NCBI GenBank assembly: GCA_964399165.1
Contig: CAYNPO010000015.1
Coordinates: 1 to 64,000, forward strand
DNA: 64,000 nt
Origin: UBA6144 sp964399165
GTDB taxonomy: Bacteria; Bdellovibrionota; Bacteriovoracia; Bacteriovoracales; Bacteriovoracaceae
Direction: 5' to 3'
Within the stretch, counting starts at the first letter, position 1, and each line of letters opens with the position of its first letter. The position numbers and the translations under genes were made by a program. Below the pieces are notes generated by a model. It was not told the origin of the DNA. It made no database searches and saw only the letters and a program-made list of their open reading frames with translations. Positions 8,477-15,955 of the stretch are shown here, piece by piece.

Positions 8477-9118
8477 ATGCCCGAAGTGGATGATTATTTG
8501 CGGTTGCGTGAGATGGCGGCGCGGCTCGCCGAAGCCGAAGCGCGGGAAAACACGGCCGCCGAGGAGCTCGCTCGGTTAAAGCGGCGGGAGAGCGAAAAGG
8601 TCGAGCGGGAAAACCGCGCGAGCGCGGCGCGTTCCGAAGCGCGGGCCATCAAGGACCGCATCGCCGCCCTGGACCGGCAGTTGGCGCAGCACCTGACGCC
8701 CGAAGCTTCGGCCAAACTCGAGGAAGAAGGCTTGGCCTTGTTGGAGAGACAAGATGAGCTCGAAGCCCGTGCGGCCGAGGACGAAGAATTCCTGCGAGGC
8801 TTCGCCACGACTTTAGAAGAGATCAGGCGGGACGTAGCCGCCGCCGTGGCCGAGGCTGCATCCGCCCGTGAGATGGCCCGTGCAGAAGCCGCTCGCCTCT
8901 CCGCCGAATTGCCCGAGGGGTGGCCCGCCGCCTTCGCCAAAGTTGCCGCCAAGAAACTTGCCCACGGCCCTTTCAGCCGTTTGCAGGGGGTCCAGTGCGC
9001 CTTCTGCCGTTTCACGGTTTCCCGCCCTTTCGAGTCGGAAGTGGAAGCGCAACTCCTCCTGAAAGCGTGCCCCGGATGCGGGCGCCTCTTCCTCCCGCAC
9101 AAGGCGGTTGCCGGTTGA
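8477..9118 (+). CDS. Coiled-coil protein with C-terminal C4 zinc ribbon (DUF164/zf-RING_7 type)
   Basis: A 213-residue protein of two parts. Residues about 5-150 form a charged, Ala/Glu/Arg-rich coiled coil; residues 171-205 form a zinc ribbon with CAFC (174-177) and CPGC (198-201). Proteins with this coiled coil plus C4 ribbon are widespread in bacteria and often called putative nucleic-acid-binding; their molecular role is unclear. The ATG at 8477 follows AGGGG; the reading frame continues open far upstream through aroB antisense, but homology and ribosome-binding site support this start. It lies immediately before rnpB. Confidence 0.75.
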   Translation: MPEVDDYLRLREMAARLAEAEARENTAAEELARLKRRESEKVERENRASAARSEARAIKDRIAALDRQLAQHLTPEASAKLEEEGLALLERQDELEARAAEDEEFLRGFATTLEEIRRDVAAAVAEAASAREMARAEAARLSAELPEGWPAAFAKVAAKKLAHGPFSRLQGVQCAFCRFTVSRPFESEVEAQLLLKACPGCGRLFLPHKAVAG

Positions 9119-9136
9119 AGCCCCCTCGTCTATAAC
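9108..9136 (+). promoter_or_regulatory. rnpB promoter
   Basis: TTGCCG (9108-9113), a 17-base spacer and TATAAC (9131-9136) place initiation at about 9143-9145, exactly where the RNase P RNA starts. The -35 box overlaps the end of the preceding coding region. Confidence 0.75.
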
Positions 9137-9144
9137 CCCTGCCA

Positions 9145-9444
9145 GCCGAGAAAAGGGGATCATCGCTGGGGAGCAATCCCGGGAGGAAAGTCCGGACACC
9201 ATAGGGCGTCGTAGCGGGTAACGCCCGTCCACCGCGAGGTGAGGACAAGTGCAACAGAAAGAATGTACAGGCCTTCGGGTGCTGTAGTGAAATCAGGTAA
9301 ACTCTACGAGGTGCAAGCCCATGTAGGTGGACGCTTGAGAGGGGCCCCCTCGAGTCCACGGGTAGGGTGCTGGAGCCGGCGGGTAACTTCCGGCCTAGAG
9401 GAATGATGGTTGAAAACAGAATCCGGCTTATCCCTTTTCTCGGC
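9145..9444 (+). ncRNA. rnpB: RNase P RNA (bacterial type A)
   Basis: The catalytic RNA subunit of RNase P, which matures tRNA 5' ends. About 300 nt with the universally conserved elements GAGGAAAGTCCGGAC near the 5' end, ACAGAAA, GTAAACTCTACGAGGTGCAAG in the middle, and AGAGGAATGATGG plus ACAGAATCCGGCTTA near the 3' end. The P1 helix pairs GCCGAGAAAAGGGAT-like 5' sequence with ATCCCTTTTCTCGGC at the 3' end, and a run of six T follows, so P1 also forms the terminator. The length is compact for type A, mainly through short peripheral helices. Confidence 0.97.
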
Positions 9445-9474
9445 TTTTTTCCCCCCCCACCTCCCCTGACGGCC

Positions 9475-9491
9475 GTCTAAAGTTTAGACAC
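9475..9491. promoter_or_regulatory. Palindromic operator candidate, copy 2 (GTCTAAAGTTTAGAC)
   Basis: A perfect 7+1+7 palindrome followed by AC, ending 66 bases before the first metzincin gene. It is the best-conserved copy of the GTCTA-N5-TAGAC element also found near 4967 and 48576. Confidence 0.6.
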
Positions 9492-9555
9492 TCCCGGCTC
9501 CTTTGACCCTGCTCCCTTGGCATCTCCTTTGCTCTCGTTTGAGCAAAGGACTCCC

Positions 9556-10356
9556 ATGCCGACCTTCTTCCTGGCCTTGGTTCTCAGTCTCCCCGTCCTG
9601 GCCGGCGTGGCGATCAAGCGTGACCATTGGCAACCCGGCTCCACCATCCACATTGAACTCAAAGGCGCTTCCCCCATGGAGGAGCGCTGCCTTAAGACTA
9701 TTGCTACCGATGTCAGCCGAGTCGTCCCTCTCACCCTGAGCTTCCATCAGGAAGGTGAGCTGCGGCGGCCCGATGTGCGCTTAACCGTCGGATCGACCTC
9801 CGGCGCCCGCGCGGGGACGGGGGGGCACTCCGACACGGGGAACCGACCCAATCGCATCGAGAGCATGGCCATGGTATTCCATCCCCAGCTAGCCGCCATG
9901 CCGTCCTTTGACGAAACGGAATGCCGCCGGCTGGGCCAGATGATCGTCCTCCACGAGTTCGGCCACATGTTGGGATTGGTGCATGAGCATCGCCACCCTG
10001 ACGTCCCACCGGCCATAGCCGACCGCGTGTCCACCGTGGTCCCCCGGTACTACCGGTCCTATGATCGACCCATCCGCGACCGACGGCGCGACCGCCACAT
10101 CTACACCACCTACGACATCGCCTCCGTCATGCACTACTACATACCCTTGGACCAGAGGTTGGTGACCACTCTCGTGGAAAGCGGAGACTTTGCCGACTAC
10201 TTCCGCAGGGGTTCCGAGGGCCTCGAGTACAAAGTCCTGCATTTTGGAGTTTGGTCACCTCTTTCCCCCGGATCATTTTTCTCATCAGGTGGCTATTCCT
10301 CGGGCGACGTGGAGCTCCTGCAATCCATTTATGGACGTCCGGAAGGTTCACCATGA
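9556..10356 (+). CDS. Exported metzincin (astacin-like) metalloprotease, copy 1
   Basis: A 266-residue secreted zinc protease. A signal peptide covers about residues 1-16. The metzincin zinc motif HEFGHMLGLVH is at 133-143, followed by EH, and the Met-turn SVMHYY is at 190-195, both as in astacin/matrixin relatives. The mature protein begins with an HWQPGSTI motif shared with the next gene. AAAGGA sits 6 bases before the chosen ATG; a longer in-frame start lacks a signal peptide. First gene of a three-gene operon in which each stop overlaps the next start as ATGA. Confidence 0.85.
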   Translation: MPTFFLALVLSLPVLAGVAIKRDHWQPGSTIHIELKGASPMEERCLKTIATDVSRVVPLTLSFHQEGELRRPDVRLTVGSTSGARAGTGGHSDTGNRPNRIESMAMVFHPQLAAMPSFDETECRRLGQMIVLHEFGHMLGLVHEHRHPDVPPAIADRVSTVVPRYYRSYDRPIRDRRRDRHIYTTYDIASVMHYYIPLDQRLVTTLVESGDFADYFRRGSEGLEYKVLHFGVWSPLSPGSFFSSGGYSSGDVELLQSIYGRPEGSP

Positions 10357-11117
10357 AGACCTTCATCACGCTCGTCCTCACCCTTTCCACCATGGCCCAC
10401 GCCGGCATCGCCATAAAGGACCGCCATTGGCATCCTGGCTCAACCATCCGGGTGAAACTCGTGGGAGGCAACGAAGCTGAGCGCCGTTGCCTGCGCTTGC
10501 TGACGGATGACGTAGAGCGCGTGGTGGATTTGAGGTTCCGCTTCGTGACAGGTCCCTGGCGAGGACTGCCCCACGTCACCCTCACCCTCGGCACCGGAAA
10601 CGGTCGAGGGGAAAGCACCATCGGCAACTACCGCTTCCACCGTGAGCGCATGTCCATTTTTATGGATCAGGCGGTCTCAGCAGGCGCCTTCAGCGAAGAA
10701 ACCTGTCGGGCCAAGGCGCAGGGCCCAGTCCACCATGAGTTCGGCCACTTTTTAGGCCTCAAGCACGAGCACCAGCACCCTGGCGTCCCTGACCGCGTAT
10801 CGGACGCCGTCCGCCGCTCTCAGGGCGACCAGGAGGCCCCCCTTCCGGCGGAAGCCGCAGATGACCACATCCTCACCCCCTATGACATCACCTCCGTTAT
10901 GCATTATGGGTTCATCGTGAATGAACCACTGATTGAATCGCTCATTGCACAAGGAGGTTTTGAGGAAAACTTCAGGGCTACCGACGACAGAAGTGAGTTC
11001 TGGAGTCCCGCCCAAGGTCGCTGGCTTCCCACCTACTCCGATTACATGACCAACGCCTTTTCCCCAGGCGACATCCACTTGCTACAAAGTCTCTACGGAG
11101 CTCCAGGAACCCCATGA
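10353..11117 (+). CDS. Exported metzincin (astacin-like) metalloprotease, copy 2
   Basis: A 254-residue paralogue of the preceding protease, with signal peptide (about 1-17, ending MAHA), HWHPGSTI near 25-32, the zinc motif HEFGHFLGLKH at 128-138 and Met-turn SVMHYG at 181-186. All catalytic elements are retained, so both copies should be active. The start codon overlaps the previous stop by four bases, which fixes it. The two proteins differ most between residues 60 and 125 and in the C-terminal quarter, suggesting different specificities after duplication. Confidence 0.85.
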   Translation: MKTFITLVLTLSTMAHAGIAIKDRHWHPGSTIRVKLVGGNEAERRCLRLLTDDVERVVDLRFRFVTGPWRGLPHVTLTLGTGNGRGESTIGNYRFHRERMSIFMDQAVSAGAFSEETCRAKAQGPVHHEFGHFLGLKHEHQHPGVPDRVSDAVRRSQGDQEAPLPAEAADDHILTPYDITSVMHYGFIVNEPLIESLIAQGGFEENFRATDDRSEFWSPAQGRWLPTYSDYMTNAFSPGDIHLLQSLYGAPGTP

Positions 11118-11587
11118 AGCGTTTCATCCTCCTGTCCGTCCTCATCCTCTCCTCCCTCAGCACCCAGGCCCACACGCCTCAAGCCGCCTGCGAAGGCTTC
11201 ATGCGCTTGCAAAACCACTTCTTGCGGCAAGCGATCCGCGACGGTGGCTACTCTATCCCCGAAGCGGGATTTGACACCGACGCCGAGGAAAGATCCCGCC
11301 GCGAGATCGAGTCTCGGGCCCTACGGGCCATTGGGCTCCTTTCCAACATCACGCCCGCCGCCCCGGTCGGTTGGATCTTTGGCATTCTCGGCGCGGGTCC
11401 AGCCGAAGCCGCCACCATCACCGGAAGTTATTTGCGAGACGATGAAGCCTTCGCCAGGTTTTTCACCCTGCGGGCCAGCTCAGCCTGCACGTACATGACA
11501 AACGCCTACGGGGACGATGCCCGGAGACTCCGCGAGAACGTGATGGCCGTGCATGGTATCGTGTTCAACGACGACTGCGGCTGCTGA
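11114..11587 (+). CDS. Small exported protein of unknown function
   Basis: A 157-residue protein with a signal peptide (about 1-19, ending STQA) and no family I recognise. The mature part is helical by composition, with cysteines at ACEGF, ACTY and a terminal CGC (DDCGC), consistent with disulfides. Its ATG overlaps the stop of the second metzincin gene, so it is made together with the two proteases; a role as inhibitor, chaperone or accessory of these proteases is a guess. Its end overlaps mutY by 23 bases tail to tail. Confidence 0.6.
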   Translation: MKRFILLSVLILSSLSTQAHTPQAACEGFMRLQNHFLRQAIRDGGYSIPEAGFDTDAEERSRREIESRALRAIGLLSNITPAAPVGWIFGILGAGPAEAATITGSYLRDDEAFARFFTLRASSACTYMTNAYGDDARRLRENVMAVHGIVFNDDCGC

Positions 11588-12608
11588 GACACTTTAGGCT
11601 GGCGGTGGAAAGGTTTCCAGCGGCCGTGGCTTCCCTCCAGGAAGTGCTCCGGTCAAATTCCCAGGTCTTCCATTCCTCATGGGTCACCCTCAGCACGAGG
11701 TTGCGCAGCCCGTACTTGGTGATGCCGGTCTTTACCTCGGGCACGCCCTGCAGCCCCAAGCGGCGCTTGAGCCATGGATATTGTTTGAACCCGTCTTCGC
11801 TACTTTCCACCACGAACGTGGGAAGCTCCCACTGCCCCGCCAGCCACTCGCCTTCCGCCTTCTGGTAGGCCAGGACTCTGCCGGAGCGCTCCACCACCAC
11901 CCGCACCAAAACCACCTGGTGCTCCTGGGCCTTTTTCTTCGTCGCCACTCCCCGGGGAAACGCCAGGGGATTGCGGCGAGCGAAGGCATGACAATCCCGG
12001 CTCACCGGGCACAACTCGCAAGCTGCCCGGCGCGCCTGGCAGATCGTACGCCCGAGGTCCATTAACGCCTCGTTGAACGCGCGGAAGGAAAGACCCCTGC
12101 GGGATGGCAGTATCTCGCCGGCGTCAAAGCGGCGCTGGATCTCTTTTTGCAGAGCCCCCCCTTTGGGCAGGTCGATCCCCTGCAGGCGCGCCAACACGCG
12201 CTCAAGGTTGGCATCCACCGCCAGCGCCGGCTGGTCCATGCCGATGGCGAGCAGGGCGTTCGCGGTATACGGGCCGATGCCGGGGATGGCGAGCAAGGCT
12301 TCCACCGAGCGGGGGAAATGTCCTCCGTGCTCGCGTGCAAGCGTCTCGGCGATCTTCTTCAGGTTCTTGGCTCGCCGGTAGTACCCCAACCCTTTCCACG
12401 CCACCAACAGCTCTTCTTCGGAAGCTTCCGCCAATGATTGCAAGTCAGGGAAGCGGTTAAGGAAGCGCTCGTAGTGGTTCTTCACCGTGCCCACGGTGGT
12501 TTGCTGGAGCATGATCTCGGAGACCAGCGTGCGGTAAAGGGAGCGCTCGCGACGCCAAGGAAGGTCGGGGAAAGAACTCTGGGACCAGCGGATCAGCGGG
12601 ACGTACAT
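11565..12608 (-). CDS. mutY: A/G-specific adenine DNA glycosylase
   Basis: Removes adenine mispaired with 8-oxoguanine. The 347-residue protein has the catalytic Glu31 in SEIMLQQT, the helix-hairpin-helix IPGIGPYTAN at 108-117 with catalytic Asp132 (AVDAN), and the [4Fe-4S] ligands C190-x6-C197-x2-C200-x5-C206. The C-terminal 130 residues correspond to the NUDIX-like 8-oxoG recognition domain. Length and domain order are normal. It overlaps the small exported-protein gene tail to tail. Confidence 0.95.
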   Translation of the reverse strand: MYVPLIRWSQSSFPDLPWRRERSLYRTLVSEIMLQQTTVGTVKNHYERFLNRFPDLQSLAEASEEELLVAWKGLGYYRRAKNLKKIAETLAREHGGHFPRSVEALLAIPGIGPYTANALLAIGMDQPALAVDANLERVLARLQGIDLPKGGALQKEIQRRFDAGEILPSRRGLSFRAFNEALMDLGRTICQARRAACELCPVSRDCHAFARRNPLAFPRGVATKKKAQEHQVVLVRVVVERSGRVLAYQKAEGEWLAGQWELPTFVVESSEDGFKQYPWLKRRLGLQGVPEVKTGITKYGLRNLVLRVTHEEWKTWEFDRSTSWREATAAGNLSTASLKCLSSRSRR

Positions 12609-12633
12609 GGCCCGATTATGGGGGGCGGGAGGC

Positions 12634-13410
12634 TCAACGGCAAGAGCTGGCCAAGGCGTCGGCGGCAGCCACCATGTCCTGCCCGGTGAAACTCCCCTTA
12701 TCCCCGCGTAAGCGCGCCCCGTGGGCGGCGAGGAAATCCGCGAATTCCTTCTGGAGCTCGTGAACGTCCGTGACGACGACCAGCTTCTTGGCTTCCGAGT
12801 TCTCGATCCACTCCATCAACCGTTTGGCGTCGTTCATGCCGACGTTCTGGCAGGCTGACGACATGGAGCCCATCTCGCGCTTGGAGGTATCGTACATCAT
12901 CACGCTGACTTTTCTCTGGAACCCACAGGCTTCATCCAGCTTCTTCAGGAATGCTTCCCGCCGGCAGTGGCCTTGGGCGTCCGCCCAGTCCATCTCGCGC
13001 ATAGAGGAGCTAGTGTCGATCCACACTTCCAAAGCCGGTGTGGGAACACCTTTGCTGGGCTCGGGAACGGCCTTCCCGCAAAAGAGGTCGAAGGCGTATT
13101 TCGGGTCGCAGGACACAAGGCTGCGGTCCACACTCTTGGCGGAGGGCAATTGGGGCAACTCCTCCGGCACGAACTCGTTCTCGGGTCTGTCTGGGGGGGC
13201 GGCCGTGGGCTTATACAGGCCGACCTGGGGGTCAAAGCAGTAATCCCCCACCTGTTCGCAGGCCTGGGCCACCCGGACGCCCCGCACGGGACCTGGGAAA
13301 AGACGCCGTTCGAGTTCGGCCGACTTGGAGGCGGTGAGGAACCACACCTCCAACTCCTTAGGAGCGGCATGGGCGGCGCCAAGAAACGAGAGAAGGACGA
13401 GAATAATCAA
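12634..13410 (-). CDS. Exported von Willebrand factor A-like protein
   Basis: A 258-residue protein starting with a signal peptide (about 1-15, ending GAAHA). VWIDTSSSM at 129-137 is a MIDAS-type DxSxS metal site, and KKLVVVTDVHEL downstream fits the later strand of a vWA fold, so a metal-dependent adhesion or protein-binding function outside the inner membrane is likely. Several cysteines (51, 58, 101, 111 and later) could form disulfides. The start codon is TTG, overlapping the stop of the upstream XRE regulator gene as TTGA; no in-frame ATG is available. Translation is presumably coupled. Confidence 0.7.
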   Translation of the reverse strand: MIILVLLSFLGAAHAAPKELEVWFLTASKSAELERRLFPGPVRGVRVAQACEQVGDYCFDPQVGLYKPTAAPPDRPENEFVPEELPQLPSAKSVDRSLVSCDPKYAFDLFCGKAVPEPSKGVPTPALEVWIDTSSSMREMDWADAQGHCRREAFLKKLDEACGFQRKVSVMMYDTSKREMGSMSSACQNVGMNDAKRLMEWIENSEAKKLVVVTDVHELQKEFADFLAAHGARLRGDKGSFTGQDMVAAADALASSCR

Positions 13411-14018
13411 AACTCCACGCTCCGCTGCCGAATGTAGCGGAAGACCGCATCTCCCAAATCCACCATCAGATCACGATCGGCGTGCTCCAGGTCGAGAAAT
13501 TCGGTGATGTAAGCCTTTTGCCGCGGAGAGAGGGTCTGCAGCTTGTCACGTATGCCCAGGTGCGCGTTGGCGGTGGGTGCGCTGGCGGTGCTGGCCTCCC
13601 CGAATGGTATGTCCCGGGTTTTCCCGCCGATGTTGATGGAGGCGGTGGTGCGGGTGCGCGACTGAGCGTCTCCGCCGGGCGAGGCCGCGGGAGCCTCTTG
13701 TCCCCCACCGGCCGAGCCGGGCGCCGCAGCGACTTTTTGGTCTTTGTAGAATTGCACCAATCGCTTGAACGTGTCGGTGGAGTCCTCCCCCACGCCATCG
13801 ATCACCTCGTGCAAGGGAATGCCGAGGGTGGCGATGATGTTCGCCACTAACTGCGCGTCCACGGTGGCGGTTTTCAAATTAAGGAAGCGGCTCATGGTGG
13901 AGATTCCCACGTTGGTCATCTCCGAGAGCTCTTTTTGGGTGAGCCCTCCCCGCAGCTGCATGTACTTGCGGACCACCGCCAGGAAGTTTTCCAGGAAGTC
14001 GGGAGCGAAGTTGATCAT
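13407..14018 (-). CDS. XRE-family (Cro/CI-type) transcriptional regulator
   Basis: A 203-residue DNA-binding protein. An N-terminal helix-turn-helix domain (about 8-75) contains GLTQKELSEMTNVGISTMSRFL, followed by a proline/glycine/alanine-rich linker (about 95-150) and a C-terminal helical region with DKLQTLSPRQKAYITEFLDLEHADRDL-like sequence. The ATG at 14016-14018 has AAGGTGG at the right distance; a longer in-frame extension into the intergenic region lacks support. Four AATTGC words lie between it and the divergent pentapeptide gene, so it may regulate itself and that gene. It is co-transcribed with the vWA protein. Confidence 0.8.
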   Translation of the reverse strand: MINFAPDFLENFLAVVRKYMQLRGGLTQKELSEMTNVGISTMSRFLNLKTATVDAQLVANIIATLGIPLHEVIDGVGEDSTDTFKRLVQFYKDQKVAAAPGSAGGGQEAPAASPGGDAQSRTRTTASINIGGKTRDIPFGEASTASAPTANAHLGIRDKLQTLSPRQKAYITEFLDLEHADRDLMVDLGDAVFRYIRQRSVEF

Positions 14019-14074
14019 GGGATCCCACCTTGGTTCCGGGAGTTGCAAAGGACCCCCTTCAAGCAATGTATCGG

Positions 14075-14140
14075 AATTGCAGAAAATTGCATTATGGAAA
14101 TTAATTGCTTGACGCCATGCATCCAGTGCTTTACAATTGC
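14075..14140. promoter_or_regulatory. Cluster of four AATTGC words: candidate XRE operator
   Basis: AATTGC occurs at 14075, 14085, 14103 and 14135. The third copy abuts the -35 box of the rightward promoter and the fourth overlaps its -10 box, a position suited to repression. Binding by the adjacent XRE protein is inferred. Confidence 0.45.
14109..14137 (+). promoter_or_regulatory. Sigma70-type promoter for the pentapeptide-repeat gene
   Basis: TTGACG (14109-14114) and TACAAT (14132-14137) with a 17-base spacer, about 43 bases before the start codon; a near-consensus promoter. Confidence 0.75.
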
Positions 14141-14180
14141 AGTCAGGAACACGCTCGAACCCAAAACGGGGGAGAACATC

Positions 14181-14603
14181 ATGCGCACCGTGATTGAAGG
14201 ACTCGAAATCACTCACTTTGAGCAGCATCAACGGGTTCAGGATGAAACCTTGAGCTCTCTCACCATCACTGCCCAAGCCCTTGCGGGCTCCACCGTGCAA
14301 TCAAGCACTTACACCTCAGTGATGTTCTCCTCCTGCGTGTTTTATGCCTGTAAGTTTCAAGGGGTTACGTTCCGAAACTGCAATTTCAAGCAATGTCGCT
14401 TTGAATTCAGCCATTTCAAAGGCTGTCACTTTGATAACTGCACGTTCGAGGACTGTTTCTGGGCCGCCAGCAGTACCCAGGACAGCACCTATGTGGACTG
14501 TGAGTTGGACCCCCACTTGTCGACCCTGACCGAAACCAACCGCAACGTGCTCCATCTGACTTTCGCCGAACGCTGGGCCCTGGAAGAAAGCCTGGCCGCC
14601 TGA
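14181..14603 (+). CDS. Pentapeptide-repeat protein
   Basis: A 140-residue cytosolic protein. From about residue 50 to 95 Phe recurs every five residues (CVFYACKFQGVTF, NCNFKQCRF, HFKGCHF, NCTFEDCFW), the signature of a right-handed quadrilateral beta helix; Cys is frequent at the exposed positions. Some pentapeptide proteins mimic DNA and bind gyrase, but nothing here proves that. GGGGGAG precedes the ATG at good spacing. It diverges from the XRE regulator gene with a 162-base shared control region. Confidence 0.75.
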   Translation: MRTVIEGLEITHFEQHQRVQDETLSSLTITAQALAGSTVQSSTYTSVMFSSCVFYACKFQGVTFRNCNFKQCRFEFSHFKGCHFDNCTFEDCFWAASSTQDSTYVDCELDPHLSTLTETNRNVLHLTFAERWALEESLAA

Positions 14604-14646
14604 AATGCCACTTGGGGACGGCCCTACCCTCCGTCCCTTATTCACG

Positions 14647-14676
14647 CCCCGGGTGGCAACTGACTGCCGCCCGGGG
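14647..14676 (+). other. Strong 12-bp hairpin upstream of a tiny ORF
   Basis: CCCCGGGTGGCA and TGCCGCCCGGGG pair around a 6-base loop, with one G-T pair. No T-run follows on either strand, so it is not a classical terminator. It could be a transcription pause site, an mRNA-stability element, or a control element for the 27-codon ORF just downstream. Confidence 0.55.
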
Positions 14677-14701
14677 TGTCTACACCAAAAAAGGACGCAC
14701 G

Positions 14702-14785
14702 ATGAGTTACGCCAGCTTGATGAGCTACGCCTGCATGATGGTGCTGACGTTGGGATTGTTGCTTTCCCTTTACGGGGGCCTATGA
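14702..14785 (+). CDS. 27-residue hydrophobic small protein candidate
   Basis: A short open frame encoding a single putative transmembrane helix (centre CMMVLTLGLLLSLYGGL), preceded by AAGGA 7 bases before the ATG. It starts with a twofold SYASLMSYAC motif. It lies after a strong hairpin in the space between the pentapeptide gene and the ABC permease operon and overlaps the 3' end of the latter by six bases. Coding status is inferred only from the ribosome-binding site and hydrophobic pattern. Confidence 0.45.
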   Translation: MSYASLMSYACMMVLTLGLLLSLYGGL

Positions 14786-15955
14786 ATCCAGCTCGCGCAC
14801 GAAGCGCCGTACCGGCCAGGCCACGAAGGTCAGCACGAGTGCGGGTAACACGAGGTTCAAGCCAATAAACACGGCTGCCTCGGGAGTGGTGCGGATGTTT
14901 TGATCCACCGGGAAGCCACCCATGAAGACTTGCCCACCTCCCGTGACTAGCGCCATGTCCACAGGGACGAAATGGCACACTGTCAGGGCGGCCATGGCGA
15001 GAAGGTTCCCCGCGGCCATACCGAAAACCAGGACCCAAATCGTTTCCATGGAGAGAAGTCGCCAGACCCAAGCCCGGGAGGCCCCCAGTACCCGCAGCGC
15101 GCGGAACTCCGCTTTGCGTTCACGAAAGGAGAGCCCGAGGGTGTTGGCGGTCGCCAAGGCCACCACGAGCAAGAAGAAGAAGATGGTCATTTTGGTGAGA
15201 TTGTCGCTGAACGAAGCCGCGGCCTGGATGTCAGGTAAGAGGTCCCCCCACGGCCGCACGAGGAGGCCAGCGGGCATCCGTAATTTTTCGGGGACCTCCT
15301 CATAAGTGACCAAGGCGTGCACGGACGCGCCTGGAACGCACATTAATTCACGGGCGTCGTCCAGGGCCATGAAGCCGAACCCAGCCTCGAATTCTCCCCC
15401 ACCCAGATCCACCACGCGCCACACGCGCAGTAACTCCTGGATCATGGTGCCATCCAAACCCTGCCCGATGGCCGCGACGTCGTCTCCCGGCCTGACCCCG
15501 AGCTCCCGGGCCAACTGGGCACCTAAGACGACTTGGCCCTCGGGCAGTTCCGACCAGTCCACCCCCAGTTTCCCTAAGCCGGACGCTCGCATTTCGCGGC
15601 GTAGGTCCAGGCCTTGAATGGCGACGCTGCGGGAAAGCTTCTCACCCGCCAACAGCAAGGGAACCCACACGCGGGGCACCCACTCCCCTTTGATTGGTGG
15701 AGTGGGAAAAACTTTGGTCATGTCCGGCGGGCGATGGGCCCCCCGCCAGAAATCCGCATCCACGATCTGTGCGTGTCCTTGGTTGAAGGCGAGGAAATGG
15801 CCCACCATCTGCCTGGTGGCGTCGTTGCGGAAGTTGAGGATCCACACCACCACCGCGAGCCCTCCCCCCACCGCGAGCAGGAGCAAACGCGTGCGCCTGG
15901 GCTGACGACGGAGGTTTTTGCGGGCAAGCGTCCACGTGCGTATCCGATCACCCAT
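14780..15955 (-). CDS. ABC transporter permease, FtsX/MacB-type, copy B
   Basis: A 391-residue inner-membrane permease. One N-terminal helix (about 22-42) is followed by a large periplasmic domain (about 45-255) and three C-terminal helices (about 265-290, 310-345, 360-385), the FtsX/LolC-type topology. LSFRERKAEFRALRVLGASRAWVWRLL is the typical cytosolic coupling segment after the second helix. It overlaps the preceding permease gene by 8 bases. No ATPase gene lies nearby, so the partner must be encoded elsewhere. Its position in a lipid-enzyme region suggests transport of a lipid or lipoprotein. Confidence 0.85.
   Translation of the reverse strand: MGDRIRTWTLARKNLRRQPRRTRLLLLAVGGGLAVVVWILNFRNDATRQMVGHFLAFNQGHAQIVDADFWRGAHRPPDMTKVFPTPPIKGEWVPRVWVPLLLAGEKLSRSVAIQGLDLRREMRASGLGKLGVDWSELPEGQVVLGAQLARELGVRPGDDVAAIGQGLDGTMIQELLRVWRVVDLGGGEFEAGFGFMALDDARELMCVPGASVHALVTYEEVPEKLRMPAGLLVRPWGDLLPDIQAAASFSDNLTKMTIFFFLLVVALATANTLGLSFRERKAEFRALRVLGASRAWVWRLLSMETIWVLVFGMAAGNLLAMAALTVCHFVPVDMALVTGGGQVFMGGFPVDQNIRTTPEAAVFIGLNLVLPALVLTFVAWPVRRFVRELDS

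Noticed and set aside
9478..9496. Flagellar sigma-28 promoter (TAAAGTTT resembles its -35 box)
   Set aside because: No GCCGATAA-like -10 follows at the required distance, and the other two copies do not keep TAAAGTTT; a palindromic operator explains all three sites better.
14647..14676. Known riboswitch upstream of the small ORF
   Set aside because: Only one simple stem-loop is present; no multi-helix conserved core of a recognised riboswitch class is visible.
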